A DNA stretch of 64,000 nucleotides from Plotosus lineatus (lineage: Eukaryota > Chordata > Actinopteri > Siluriformes > Plotosidae): contig CM045729.1 in the NCBI GenBank assembly GCA_024760905.1, positions 74,774,050 through 74,838,049 on the forward strand. Direction: 5' to 3'. Under the pieces are notes generated by a model. It was not told where the DNA came from. It did not search any database and was given only the letters and a program-made list of their open reading frames with translations. Numbering within the stretch: the stretch's first letter is position 1; each line of letters opens with the position of its first letter. The translations under genes and the position numbers were made by a program. This document shows, piece after piece, positions 42,337-53,912 of this stretch.

Positions 42337-42541
42337 GAAAGTTATAATGTATATTCATCACCAGTAACACCGTGCCACCCCACTACAATGTGTCATTGGC
42401 CCTTACATAATCACACTTAGTTCATTCGTAATTCATGGTTTAAACAAAGGAAATTGTGTTTCAGGATACAGTATTGAAGGGGAATGGGACAAAACCCTCA
42501 AAACAGCATGAACTTGCACAATAGAAATCTCGTTGACTTAC

Positions 42542-42583
42542 CTCTCCATTGCAGTAACAGTAGATTATGGACACAAAGAAGCC
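42542..42583 (-). CDS. pth2r: Parathyroid hormone 2 receptor, 42-nt TM7 exon
   Basis: Exactly 42 nt between acceptor CCTAG and donor GTAAGT. It encodes GFFVSIIYCYCNGE, the cytoplasmic half of TM7. A 42-nt exon at this point is a hallmark of PTH receptor genes, and its phases (0/0) join the exons at 56087-56225 and 39501-39893 without a break. Confidence 0.95.
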
Positions 42584-43044
42584 CTAGGTGAGGGGAAAAA
42601 AAAAGGGAAATGAACACAAAATTTTTGACACACACTTGATTGCTTATTTGGATTCAGTATGTGAATAAAAGATTCATCACTGTTTATATAAAATACAGGG
42701 ATCCCTCGCTACTTTGCTCTTCAGTTCATACAGCATCAGTGCATCGCGGTTTGCTTTTTTTTTTTTAATATTCATTGAATTAAAAAAAAAGGAAATTAAG
42801 AAAGAATGGGGGAAAAAAAGTTATGGAAAATACCACAAAACGAGGCCAATTATGGAAAAAAAACCCTAAACAGACACAAAACAAAAAACAACCCAAAACC
42901 TCCCATCAAAACTAGTTACATTTTTGTGAGGTGCACGTCTGAGTACATGCACGCACATGTGTGTTTATTTATATTTCATTTACATCTTATGCATTATTTT
43001 TGAATGTTGAATTGTTATTATAAGCATTTAAAGCATTGAATATG

Positions 43045-43390
43045 TTCATCAGTTCATTTTCTGCACCCGCTTAATCCTAATTTGGGTCGCAGGGAGGCTG
43101 GCGCCCATCCCAGCCAACTTCGGGCGAGGGCAGAGTACACCCTGGACAGCTCGCCAGGCCATCGCAGGACGGAAACACGCTGACGGCTTTGCAACCTACT
43201 CTTGTCGAAAGTCAGCAATGGTTCTTTGACATGCCTCACACCATAGACAGTGACAGACATGGCTGGCCTTTGATAACCCAGTTAGCTCCACTGGGGGGGG
43301 ACAGTGACAACCTTGTGGAGAGTGGGACTCGAACCCCCAACCTTTGGATCCGCGATCCAGCGCCCTCTACCACTAGACCACCACTGCCCC
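43045..43390 (-). mobile_element. tRNA-derived SINE, family A, full length
   Basis: Complete minus copy with a 12-bp TSD, GCATTGAATATG, at 43033-43044 and 43391-43402. Head GGGACTCGAACCCCCAACC, tail TTTTCTGCACCCGCTTAATC. One of the least diverged copies in the window. Confidence 0.96.
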
Positions 43391-43443
43391 GCATTGAATA
43401 TGTATTTATTGATATTATATACACATATATATGTACATATACA

Positions 43444-43552
43444 CAGGAAGGGCATCCGACGTAAAAACCTCTGCCAAATCAAACGTGCGAATCAGATGAT
43501 TCGCTGTGGCGACTCCTGAGTAAAAGGGAAAAAGCCGAAAGGAAGACAGACA
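43444..43552 (+). mobile_element. RTE-derived SINE tail, 5'-truncated insertion
   Basis: This 109-bp segment equals the tail of the hybrid SINE (CAGGAAGGGCATCCGACGTA, ATTCGCTGTGGCGACTCC, GCCGAAAGGAAGACAGACA). A 19-bp TSD, ATATATATGTACATATACA, flanks it at 43425-43443 and 43553-43571. Confidence 0.93.
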
Positions 43553-43663
43553 ATATATATGTACATATACATCAGTCAGGAGGGGCCTTGGGGGGGGGGG
43601 GGTCCTTCTTCGTGAAATGGGATCCTGGTCCCAATTAACCGCGGAAAGTGAGGGATCCCTGTA

Positions 43664-44138
43664 TACATAAAACCATGATGTATATATACCCTTCATAACA
43701 TTTTATACTTCTGTATAAATACGACCCAAAACATCAGGTTTTCACACAGGTCTTGAAAGTAGATAAAAGAACCCAATTAAACAAACGAGACAAAACAAAC
43801 ACATAAGAAAACAAACAAACAAAAAAAAACGGAAAAAAAAAAAATCCCCTTTCTGTTGGATTTTATTTATTCAGGCAAATCATCCATTATTAGTATAACA
43901 TATAACAACAGTGTGAACCTCTCGGATTACCAGTTAAATTTGAAGGTGAAATCAGAGTCACATGTTTTGTATGTATTCAATCAACTGAGTCATAATCAGA
44001 TTTGAGTGAGCAGTCAGTTTTATATAAAGAATTGGAATCAGCACACAAATGTGAGGAAACTCACCAACATCCCAAAGGTAAAATTGTTCTGTATGGCAGA
44101 AGCTTTAAGTTATAATAATAATTATAGGACTGATCAGC
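43664..44138. other. No recognised feature (intronic)
   Basis: A-rich stretch near 43800-43845. Nothing else supported. Confidence 0.45.
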
Positions 44139-44372
<234 letters not shown>

Positions 44373-44464
44373 CATGGGCTCTGTGGAATCTGCATGTTTT
44401 CCTTGTGCTTGCCTGACACTATTTATGAGCTTATTTTTCATATACTGACATTTTTGTATACTGC

Positions 44465-45155
44465 ACAGAGACCTGCCATCTTCAGAGGTTTTCTGATGAC
44501 TCTGCAGGAGTCGGATGTATCGGTGGAATCGAGGAGATGGAATAATGGCCTGCGGTGGATTCCTTCGTCACACAGTTAGAGCAGAATCATCTGCAGCTTA
44601 ATGTGACAAAGACCATGGAACTGATTGTGGATTCTAGGAGATCCAGAACACCAGCTACCTACCGCTGTTTCCATCCAGGGTGACAATGCGGAAATGGTGG
44701 AGGATTAAAAATACCTTGGAGTTCTTATTGACAATAAACTAGACTGGGATAAGAACACTCCTGCACTTTATAAGAAGGGCCAGGGCCGTCTCTATTTTTT
44801 GAGATTTACCATCTGTCAGACACTGCTCAGGATGTTTTATGAGTCTGTTGTGGCCAGCGCTATCCTCTATGCTGTTGCATGCTGGGGTAACAGGCTGGGG
44901 ATTGCAGTTGCCAACAAACTGGAAAAACTGATCCGCAAGGCTGGTAATTTTGTATGGATGAACCCTCTGACGCTGGCGTCGGAGATGCGAATGTTGTCCG
45001 TAATCAAGATATAATGAACAAAACCTCCCACTCACTGCACAAACTGCTAATCAGTCACAGGAACAATTTGAGTAGAGGCTGGTTGCACGTAAATGCAACA
45101 CTGACTGAGACAGGAAATCATTCCTACCCGTGGCTATTAAACTGTACAACTTCTC
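44465..45155 (+). pseudogene. L2-type LINE reverse transcriptase 3' part, decayed
   Basis: Frames across 44490-45150 contain DNKLDW, ALYKKGQ, LLRMFYESVVASAILYAVAC and KLEKLIRKAGNFV, the thumb and C-terminal blocks of L2 proteins. Multiple frameshifts. Confidence 0.8.
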
Positions 45156-45162
45156 CATATGG

Positions 45163-45670
45163 CAACATCATCATCATCATCATCATCATCAGCCTGTCAT
45201 GCCACTGCTGTCAGATGGCCTCCACAACCATCTCCACTCAATTTGATCTTGGGCGATTCTCATCCAGTTCTTCCAAATCTCTTCTTCGATTACATCCCTC
45301 CATCTTCTCTTTGGTTTACCTCTCGCTCTTGTGCATCCTCTTGGGTACCATTCTGTAGTTATTCTGGCCCATCTGTTGTCCTGCATCCGTGCTACATGGC
45401 CAGCCCATTTGCTCTTCAGGCCTCTAACAGTTTGGATGACGTCTTTGATTTTTGTCCTTTCTCTGATGATTTAATTTCTGATCTTATCTTTGAGGCTGAT
45501 ATTTAGAATGCTTCTTTCCATACTACTTTGTGCAACTGCCAACTTCCTGGATTGCTGTTTTGTGAGTGCCCAGGTTTCTGCTCAATATGTCAAAGATGGA
45601 AAGATGACAGTGTCCATGATTCTTCTTTTCAGGCTGATTGAAATGCTTCTTTCTTTCAGAAAGTGACTGT
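45163..45670 (-). mobile_element. 3' end of a non-LTR element, clade unassigned
   Basis: An (ATC)n tract at 45166-45190 is the likely tail. The minus strand then reads MQDNRWARITTEWYPRG and GKPKRRWRDVIEEEIW, the conserved C-terminal block of APE-type endonuclease/RT proteins. It differs from the RTE and Rex3 copies in this window. 5'-truncated near 45670. Confidence 0.6.
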
Positions 45671-45772
45671 GGCAACAACATCCACTGTAACACATTGACA
45701 TTCTAGTGGTTATCTTTATTGATAATACTGTACATATCAACCACTGGCAGGATCATCAGCATCTGTTTATAT

Positions 45773-47040
45773 CAGTGCTTCTCAATTATTTTCTGTCGCG
45801 CCCCCTCTAGGAAGAGGACAATATTTCGCAAACCCCCCCCCCCCCCCCAATATGAATAGTGTTATTTATCCAAAAATTGTTATAAGTAATCCTCTGCATA
45901 CACTGTATTATGTCCTTATTAACATAACAAATCCTTATTAACATTGTGGAATACAAAAAAATGTAAGAAATATTGATCAACTTCCAACAAAGAATAATTT
46001 TAACAATTTTTTAGTCTTAAAACAAAAAGATTTAAAGTGCATCAAATTACCTGAAATAAAAAAGCATCCTTTTTTAAACTGTAAACATTTTTTGACCAAC
46101 AATTTGAACAATGTTATACAGAAAAATAAACTTAAATAAAATCAATAAATGATAATTAATTCAAATTGATCAACAATATTAACTCAGAAGCACAATATAT
46201 AAAATACTTTAACCTACAAAACAAAAATGAATAAAACAATTTGTATTATTTTTTATTATTATTATTTTGTCAAAATGATTAAGTCCAGATTAATGACTAT
46301 AATGAGCACGTTTCGCAGTGGACAGCTTTTTGAAGCCGGGTTTAAAGCATGATGCTGAACTCTCAGCTCCTGCTCAATGCTGAACTGGGACCTGGACTTA
46401 TTTCCGCAGCAGTGACGTCATCCAGCATGACCGAGACCATGTCTGCAGCAGGTTGGATCAGTTCCTCTGCCCTGCTGTGGAGTTTTCTGCACTGAGCAGT
46501 TTGGTACTCCTCCTTATCTGATGCTAACACAGCTCGATGGTTTACTGAAGTATCATTCACAAAGAGGGTTGGTTGTTGGCAATACTCGGCATGTTTCTGA
46601 TGAAAAAACTCACGCGGCTCATCACGTGACCGGATCTAATGTCTTTAAGAAATGCCTGAATTTATTTGGGTTCATTACTGTCCACTGCCAATGTTTTCAG
46701 ACACAGTAAACACAGCGGCCTTTCCTTGATTCTCACCGCAGCACAGTGGAGCCGAGTGCTACATCCGCTTCATCATACCTCCTCGACTTAGCTTTCTAGA
46801 GACTTTAGCTTGTCTCACCGTCTCGATCTCTCTCCGCCTCTCTTTCTGTCCCTGTTAAAAATTTCCATGGTGGGTTTATTAAATTCACTTCATATTTTAC
46901 CTCTGGGCACACTCTAACAGTGAGGAAGCCACTGCCACCTGCTGTAGTGGATGTAGAATTACATTTTATTGTAATACGGCAAAAAAAGCATGTTCCCTGG
47001 GGTCACACGCACCGCGCCCACCACTATTTGAGAACCACTG
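45773..47040. mobile_element. hAT-type element, copy B
   Basis: Termini CAGTGCTTCTCAATTATTTT and the inverse of CAGTGGTTCTCAAATAGTGG, with a perfect 8-bp TSD, GTTTATAT (45765-45772, 47041-47048), diagnostic of hAT. 1268 bp. Poly-C at 45834-45849. The minus strand contains a transposase relic at 46560-46363. Confidence 0.95.
46363..46560 (-). pseudogene. hAT (Charlie/ZBED5-like) transposase fragment
   Basis: The stretch LHSRAEELIQPAADMVSVML resembles the conserved N-terminal region of Charlie-type transposases (HTIAEELILPAA...-type wording). Only about 65 codons remain, without zinc finger or catalytic domain. Confidence 0.55.
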
Positions 47041-47056
47041 GTTTATATAGATTTCA

Positions 47057-47206
<150 letters not shown>

Positions 47207-47904
47207 ATGCAGATTCTTTATGTACAGTTATTTTCTTAAATTTTCTCTGAGGAGACTTTATCTTTATCTCACTTTTACTTGTATGGAGGAAATATGTGCA
47301 TACAATTTCTTCTGAGATAAATAAACTATTCTGATTTGAGTTCTGATTAAATGCAGATGCAATAATTTCCCTTGCGAATTAATACAGTATTGCAAAATTA
47401 GAAAAAAAAAGTTGAAGATGAACATCTTGTTGCTTTGTGAGAGTTATGACTTGCATACACTATAACTTATACAGTACAAATTAAGAGTGCCTGATTTAAA
47501 CTGATATGCACGTGTGTCAGCATGAAAATCTAAGTCTATGCATGTAAATGAATTAGCACTGCCAAAATCAGGAAAAGAAAGCACATACAAGTATATCATA
47601 ACTAATCCTCAGTTCTGACTTGCTTTTAGTGACCATGGTATCCATACTTTCTGGTTTGACACATACTGTAATAAACCACAATGAGAAAAAAAAAAAACAA
47701 CAAAAAAAAAAAACAAGTAAAGTTGCAAATGTCTTCAATATAATAGCAACGATTCAGGTTTCATTACAGGAGAGCTCCATACTTATACGGATGCCATAAA
47801 GCTATGATCTTGATATTGTTGTCACATCTATACTCACATGCCCACACAGGCAACCCAATTAATAAAGAAAATGGTGGGAAAAATATATCGTGCAATTGCT
47901 CTGT
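47207..47904. other. No recognised feature (intronic)
   Basis: AT-rich. Poly-A near 47685-47714. Nothing supported. Confidence 0.5.
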
Positions 47905-48127
47905 CACCACCAGCTGAGTGCAAGTGAACTCCACATGCATCCGTCAATTGTAGGATACCTTGCCAGTATTTTTTACTGAAACTCATTTATATTGCTGTGT
48001 GGACTGAGGCACACATGTGGTTAAGACCATGCCCAGGAGTCTTAGCATGGTAGGGGTCAAATGGGGATTTAAACCCACGACCTCACAATCACGAGCCAAG
48101 CACCCTAGCCACAACACCACTGCCTCC
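47905..48127 (-). mobile_element. tRNA-derived SINE, family B, diverged
   Basis: CTGAGGCACACATGTGGTTA, CCAGGAGTCTTAGC and the head complement GGGATTTAAACCCACGACCT. 3' side truncated. Confidence 0.8.
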
Positions 48128-48362
48128 GCCAATAAAATAAATAACTAACAATTATTAATGATTTATGAGATTGATAAGCTTGACTGAAGTCTTTTTATGC
48201 AAACAATTGATTGAACAATGATTAATTGATTGATTGATTTATATTGTTAGTTGGTTAGTTATTGGTAAGCCTCTGTTAGTCATTATCAGAAGGTCACAGA
48301 TGAGCAAAAAGCTACACAGGGATATCACAAGACAATTTGCTTGGATCAGTTTTATGTCAATG

Positions 48363-48917
48363 CTCAACAATCCAGAGCAATGGAGAGTGTGGAAAAGAGG
48401 TGAGGAAGCGCGTGCAGGCAGATTGGAATTGTTGGAGAAAAGTGTCCGGTGTAATGTGTGATAGGAAGATATTGGCAAGAATGAAAGGAAAAGTGTACAA
48501 GACGGTGATGAGTCCAGCGATGTTGTATGGTTTAGAAACAGTGGCACTGGGGAAAAGACAGGAGGCAGAGCTGGAGGTAGCAGAGATGGAAATGTTGAGG
48601 TTCTCTTTGGGAGTCACGAAGATGGATAGGATCAGGAACGAGCACATCAGAGGGACAACTAGTCAGAGAGGCTAGATTGAGATGGTTTGGACATGTACAG
48701 AGGAGGGATAGTGAGTATATTGGTAGTAGGATGCTGAGGTTGGAACTACCAGGCAGAAGGCCCAGAGGAAGACCAAAGAGGAGATTTATGGATGTGGTGA
48801 AGGAGGACATGAAGGTAGTTGGTGTAAGAGAAGAAGATGCAGAGTATAGGGTGAGATGGAGGCGGATGGTTTGCTGTGGTGACCCCAGAAGGGAACAGCC
48901 GGAAGGAAAAGAAGAAC
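48363..48917 (+). mobile_element. RTE (Expander-like) 3' end, 5'-truncated
   Basis: A 555-bp insertion with a 15-bp TSD, AGTTTTATG(T/C)CAATG, at 48348-48362 and 48918-48932. It encodes the C-terminal block (NGECGKEVRKRVQADWN, MLRFSLGVTKMDRIRN, GRPKRRFMDVVKEDMKVVG) with one deletion near 48658. The tail is short and degenerate. Confidence 0.94.
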
Positions 48918-49261
48918 AGTTTTATGCCAATGTTTACAGGATCGATGGACATGTGGATGAATATACACCTTTCTTTCTATGAACTAGAAAAATAAATAAT
49001 GTAATATAAAGAATAATAACATGTATACTTCCCTCCACAATTATTGGCACTCCTGGTTAAGGTGTGTGCTTTAGCTTCTAATAAATTCAGTTTTTTTTTC
49101 TAAATACAATAGGACCACAATGAACAAAATAGGTAAATTCAAGTGCATTTATTTGGTGTGGATTCGTTTACATCAAACCATGTGTGCCACACTTATTATC
49201 ACTTGTGATGTTAATAATGAAGTTAATTTTCTCCAACCCCCTTTAACCAACAAAACAGCAC

Positions 49262-50171
49262 CTAATCTTCTCCTATAATGTTCCGTAAGCCAGGAGAATA
49301 CAGAAAGAGAGATTTTGGTCCATTCCTCTCTGCACAATCTCTGTAAATCATCCGGTGAACTGGTCCTCTCCTCTGCACTCTCCTCTGCAGCTCACTCCAC
49401 AGGTTTTCAATGGGGTTGAGGTCTGGGAGCTGAGATGGCCATGGGAGGGGCTTGATTCTGTGTCTGGTGAACCATGTCTGTGTAGATTTGGCCACATGTT
49501 TGGCATTGTCTTGTTGAAAAGACCCAGTGACGGCCCATCTTCAGCTTTCAGGCAGAAGCCACCAGATTTTGATTTAAAATGTTCTGGTATTTCAAAGCAT
49601 TCATGATGCCATGCATCTTAACAATGTTCCCAGGGCCTCTGGAAGAGAAACAGGCCCACAGTATCACTGATCTTCCATACTTCACAGTGGGCATGAGGTG
49701 CTTTTCTGCATACTCATTTTTTTTTTGTGTTCAGCCAGGCCAACTTAGCGTTTGTTGCCAAAAAGCTCTATTTTGGTCTTATCTGACCAAAGCACATGGT
49801 CCTAGCTGAAGTCCCAGTACCACTTGGTGAACTCCAGACATTTATGTTTATGATTGTGAATGAGAAAAGTATTTTTTTCGTGCATGCCGCCCAAACAGCT
49901 TGTTGGGATGTCGATGGCGCCTGATGGTTATTTTGGAGACTTTGTGAAACCAAGAATCTACCATTTTTTGCAATTCTTTAAAAGTGAGCTTTGGAAAACT
50001 TTTAATTTCTCTTACCATATTCCTGACTGTGTGTGGTGGCAAAATAGCTTTGTGTTCACATCTAGCCTTGTTTAGCACTATTCCAGTGATTTCTTTGACA
50101 GTAAATATGCGCAGGTGCAGGCGAGTTGCTATTTTCTTGGAGCCATTGTCTGACTTTGAAGGTTGATACAC
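49262..50171 (-). pseudogene. Tc1 transposase, frameshifted
   Basis: N-terminal HTH region at 50171-49848 (ITGIVLNKARCEHKAILPPH, TIRRHRH), middle in other frames, and the C-terminal catalytic block at 49495-49262 ([18 protein letters not shown] with the final Glu of DDE). Not functional. Confidence 0.8.
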
Positions 50172-50246
50172 ATCTGCCTTATTGAATGGTGGGTTCCTTT
50201 GTCTTTCCCATGTGTGGTAGAGTAGATAAGAGAAATCGCCTCTGTG

Positions 50247-50247
<1 letters not shown>

Positions 50248-50293
<46 letters not shown>
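50248..50293. repeat. (TA)n array
   Basis: About 22 TA units at the junction of the Tc1 and hAT elements. It obscures the hAT left terminus. Confidence 0.93.
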
Positions 50294-50295
<2 letters not shown>

Positions 50296-50689
50296 CCAGG
50301 GAAACAGCAAGTTATGAATTAATAATAAAATATTCCTAGCCAGATGTGGCTCTTTTGATGACTGTATCTCGCTATCAGATAAATCAGGTGGCCTTTCTTA
50401 ACAGAATAACAAATACATAATTTCACTGTAATTTAAATAAAAATACAAAAAAAGTCATCAAATTAAACAAAAACAGATGAATAAATCTCGCACATTTAAA
50501 TCTATACATCTATTTTCAATGCCATGTCACTGTGGCGTGCAGCGGAGAGCCAATCCTTTCTGTACGCCAGTGTGTGGGCGGGTCCGATACCATGAAACTC
50601 TAATTTTATTTGATTATAAAAACAGCCACAGACTGCGCAAGTTGTTTTTGAATAAAGAGGTAAATTTCCCTTGTTTTTGATCAGCTGAT

Positions 50690-50970
50690 TTGCATGAAGC
50701 CAAGCACAGCTGGAAAGCAAACACAAATGGACAGACATGGAAAAACTTCAACCCGCAGACCAGCTGGTTGCCAAAACTTGGGACGCGCTTCCTGTCACAC
50801 ACCAAACACTGCAGTGTGAGTCCTGTCATCTTGACCATGTTTGGCTCTACACATATGCAAGCAGTCCTTCTCATCTGAAAAACATCAAGACCAACCTGCG
50901 GTCACGTTTAACAGATGGAAGCCTAAACGCCTGCATGAAGCTGAACCTCAGCACGTATCAACCAGTCTAA
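50690..50970 (+). pseudogene. hAT transposase C-terminal (dimerisation) fragment
   Basis: HLKNIKTNLRSRLTDGSLNA and LNLSTYQPV form the hAT dimerisation block found in ZBED/GTF2IRD2-like transposases. A frameshift near 50850 separates it from the preceding ILTMFGST block. Confidence 0.7.
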
Positions 50971-51149
50971 AAAGCCATCAGCAATGCAGCACCAGAAATC
51001 GCATTCATAGTAAGAAGTACTTTTCTTATGAATAAATAACTTCGTTGTGAAGATGTCAGCTCAAATAAATTCAGAGTCTTATTATACTCTCAAATTGTTG
51101 GTCTTCTTTTCAATTTAGTTGTATACAGTATTAATATATATATATATAT

Positions 51150-51415
51150 ACTGTCACTGCCCCCCCCAGTACAGTTGACTGGGTTATCAAAGGTGGGCCA
51201 TGTCTCTCACTGTCTATGGTGAGAGGTTGATGTAAAACAACCATTGCTGACTTTCGCAAAGAGTAGCTGCAAAGCCGTCAGCGTGTTGCTGTCCCTTGCT
51301 AAAGGGTTGTGTCAGGAAGGGCATCCGACGTAAAAAAAAAAACAAAAAACCTATGCCAAATCAAATTGTGAATCATTCACTGTGGCCACCCCTGATAAAG
51401 GGAAAAAGCCAAAAA
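51150..51415 (+). mobile_element. Hybrid SINE, second copy, 5'-truncated
   Basis: Starts in the family A body (TGTCACTGCC, TGACTGGGTTATCAAAGG), then passes at GTGTTGCTGTCCCTTGCTAA into GGTTGTGTCAGGAAGGGCAT and the RTE-type end (CACTGTGGCCACCCC). The junction is the same as in 21882-22233. Poly-A interrupts the tail at 51333-51350. Confidence 0.85.
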
Positions 51416-51448
51416 GAAATGGCTCTCAGAGGATTAGATTTCAAAATA

Positions 51449-52237
51449 CAGTGATACCTCTGCTCACGAACATAATTAGTTCCCAGAAAGTGTGTGTAAG
51501 GCGAAAAGTTCGTCTTCCGAACATTTATTTCCCATAAGAAACCATTAAAATGAGAATAATCCGTTCCCAGGTCCCCATAAAACATAATTTTCTACTAAAT
51601 AAGCCTTAAAACTACACAAAAATATACCTTATTTTATGTATAATAAATGTGCTATTGTATTGTAATTAAAGAAATAAACTGTACTGTATAATAAAGTCGT
51701 TTTATTTACCTTTGTGATGGTAGTTGATGGCTTGATGGAATGGAGTGGGAGGAGGAGGGAGGGAGGGACTTACTGTTTGGAAGGAGTGTTTGGAAACGCC
51801 TACTGTTTGGAAACACCCTTAGCCACACACGCACCCTTAATAGCTTCCTTGTTCTTAAGGATGGGAGCAATGGTAGACTTAGCGTACTGGTACTGGGACG
51901 CTGAGTCGCACAAACGCACACCTCGTTCATGTTTTTCAATGATCTCCGCCTGTGGTGGGGTCTTTTTCGGTCCCATAATAGCAAAAGTACACTCAATATG
52001 GTCCAAAATGTCTAGCAAACACAAACCACTTCCGCACTCAAAGAAAGGGGTGATTTAACTGTGACGCCGTGAGCGCGCGTCAGCTTCTCGTGGCCGCCAC
52101 CGTGGCGCTGTTCGACCGCGTGGTTTGATTCGTCCGCCGAAAACTAGTTCGTCAGCAGAGACTATATGATCGCAAATTTAATGTTCTTGAGGTGAAAAGT
52201 TCGTGAGCTTAAGCGTTCGTCAGCGGAGGTTTTACTG
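51449..52237 (-). mobile_element. Tigger-like MITE with HTH ORF, copy 3 (complete)
   Basis: Left terminus CAGTGATACCTCTGCTCACG after TA, right terminus GCGGAGGTTTTACTG followed by TT rather than TA. 789 bp. The minus-strand ORF 52024-51800 is open, as in copies 1 and 2. Sequence is nearly identical to the copy at 25849-26638 in reverse orientation. Confidence 0.93.
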
Positions 52238-52576
52238 TTTGTCTTTTTTCGGCTCTCTTAGTGAAAAAGGTTCCCGACCCCTGTCCTAGATGCTCTGATA
52301 AACTTTTTAAACTACTGTACAAATGACACTAATACTTCAATTACATTTATTTCCTAGGAATTGTTAGGGTGCCAATAATTGTGGAACACATGATTTTATG
52401 AAAAACAATTATTTCTTAGTCAGGAATTCCCCTCCCCTAAAATTCACTTGAATTGAAGATTACATTTATTTCTACAATTTTCATTGTGAGAATAGATTCT
52501 GCAATAAAATTTTTATTCATTTTAAGGCTTTTAACACATCTTAAACAGAGCTGCGTATAACTATGGAGGGCACACA

Positions 52577-53595
52577 CTCAAATCTTTAACTGATGTACAA
52601 ATATAGGAAACAGAATAATGACTTGTTCATTCAGGCACGTCCATGCAAGGTTGGAGAATTTTATTTTTGCCCCTGAAGTGATTTTAGTATTCAGAGAATC
52701 TCCTAATGAGATTCAATCCACAATACACAGGTTGATTAAAAGAAGTGTTTAGAGTAATACGTGTTTTAGTTATACAGCACGATTAAATCCAACTGTGTTT
52801 TCTTGTACTAAATGCTAACAGAGAACTCATTGTGCATTCACACGGCACAAAATTAAGAAAATTTTCCACCAGACCTGGTGTTAGACGAAAATTTTTTTTC
52901 TGGACCCCACTTTTTCTGGAATGAGTAATTATGCGATAATTTGTTATTATTATTTTTTTCCTTGCACTTCTTCACCTGTCAATATCTTTGGTTTACAATA
53001 ACTATTATGATTGAATAAGAAACATACTGTACATCTAATCCAATCCTATATCATATATAACTCTTTATTTATTATTCTTCTGATCAAAATAAAAACGTAG
53101 TGAACATAGAATAACAATGCAAAAAAAAAAAAGATGTAAACAAGAACTAGATTGAGTCTCTAGATCTCGAGCCTAATTATGTTCTCAAACCTTCACATGG
53201 AAATCAGTAACCTCGGGTGATTATCAAAGTCTCGAGATAGCATTCTACATAATCAAATTATTTGTGATATTTTCCTTCAGTTTTAGCTTCTGTCCTGTTC
53301 CTGTCCTGAGTCAACACCAATTTATTGCACGTGAATTTTCCCCGTTGTCGAAAGATGTCACATCAACGTAAACAAAATAAAACATGGACGGTCTTTAACT
53401 ATCAGTGTGACTTTATCAAGTTTATGAAGTCTCATATCTGATATATATAGATGACGGTGGATTGTTCATTTTACTGAAAAGGCCTTCTGCCTGACACGGG
53501 GCTCGGTATTGAGTTGGATTTTTTCGGACCTCCCACAAAAATGCCGGCAAATGCCGGTGGACCAGCACTAATTTCGCACCCTGCAGAATATTCAT
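52577..53595. other. No recognised feature (intronic)
   Basis: AT-rich. A possible transposon end, reading minus as GTGCGAAATTAGTGCTGGTC, lies near 53560-53580 without a partner. Nothing firm. Confidence 0.45.
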
Positions 53596-53912
53596 TCATT
53601 CTTAACCGTGGAGTCCGAATTAGGGTCATGGATAGACGATTCTGTGCAAGAGCAGAGTACACCCTGGACAGCTCTCCAGGCCATCGCAGAGCAGAATCCT
53701 GCTAATGGCTATGCAGCCTACTCTTTACCAACAACAGCAATGGTTCTTTTACATGCCTGTCTACATAGAACCTGAGACACATGGCCAGCCTTTTTATAAC
53801 ATAGTTAGCTGCACTGCAGGGACAATAGTAACATCCCACTGATAGTGGGGCTTGAACCCCCAACCTTGGGACCAGTAATCCAGCACCCAACCATTGGGAC
53901 ACCATTGCACTG
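53596..53912 (-). mobile_element. tRNA-derived SINE, family A, diverged
   Basis: CAGAGTACACCCTGGACAGC, TTTTACATGCCTGTC and head complement GGGGCTTGAACCCCCAACC. The tail region is altered (TTAACCGTGGAGTCCGAATT). Confidence 0.85.

Larger units (their letters stand above)
39894..42541 (-). other. pth2r intron before the last exon
   Basis: A 2.6-kb intron bounded by GTAAGT (42541-42536) and AG (39895-39894). It holds V-SINE, MITE, L2, SINE A and SINE B fragments plus (GT)n and (ATC)n arrays. Confidence 0.85.
42696..43661 (+). mobile_element. Tigger-like MITE with two nested retroposons
   Basis: Termini CAGGGATCCCTCGCTACTTT and inverse GAAAGTGAGGGATCCCTG, TA on both sides (42694-42695, 43662-43663). 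A SINE (43045-43390) and an RTE-SINE tail (43444-43552) interrupt it. Removing them leaves a length like that of the other family members. Confidence 0.92.
50294..52283 (+). mobile_element. Second hAT element, holding a hybrid SINE and a Tigger-like MITE
   Basis: Right terminus AAAGGTTCCCGACCCCTG (52266-52283) is the inverse of the common hAT end CAGGGGTCGGGAACC. Left subterminal text CCAGATGTGGCTCTTTTGAT is typical of the same group, but the terminal bases are lost. A transposase C-terminus is encoded at about 50690-50970. Confidence 0.68.
49027..52576 (-). mobile_element. Tc1-like transposon split by a hAT element
   Basis: The left end, CCCTCCACAATTATTGGCAC (49031-49050), is mirrored on the right side by GGTGCCAATAATTGTGG near 52370-52386 and by TATGGAGGGCACAC at 52563-52576. 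This fits the IR/DR termini of a fish Tc1 family. Transposase fragments lie on the minus strand left of the break (49262-50171). The middle, about 50250 to 52283, is foreign. Confidence 0.78.
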
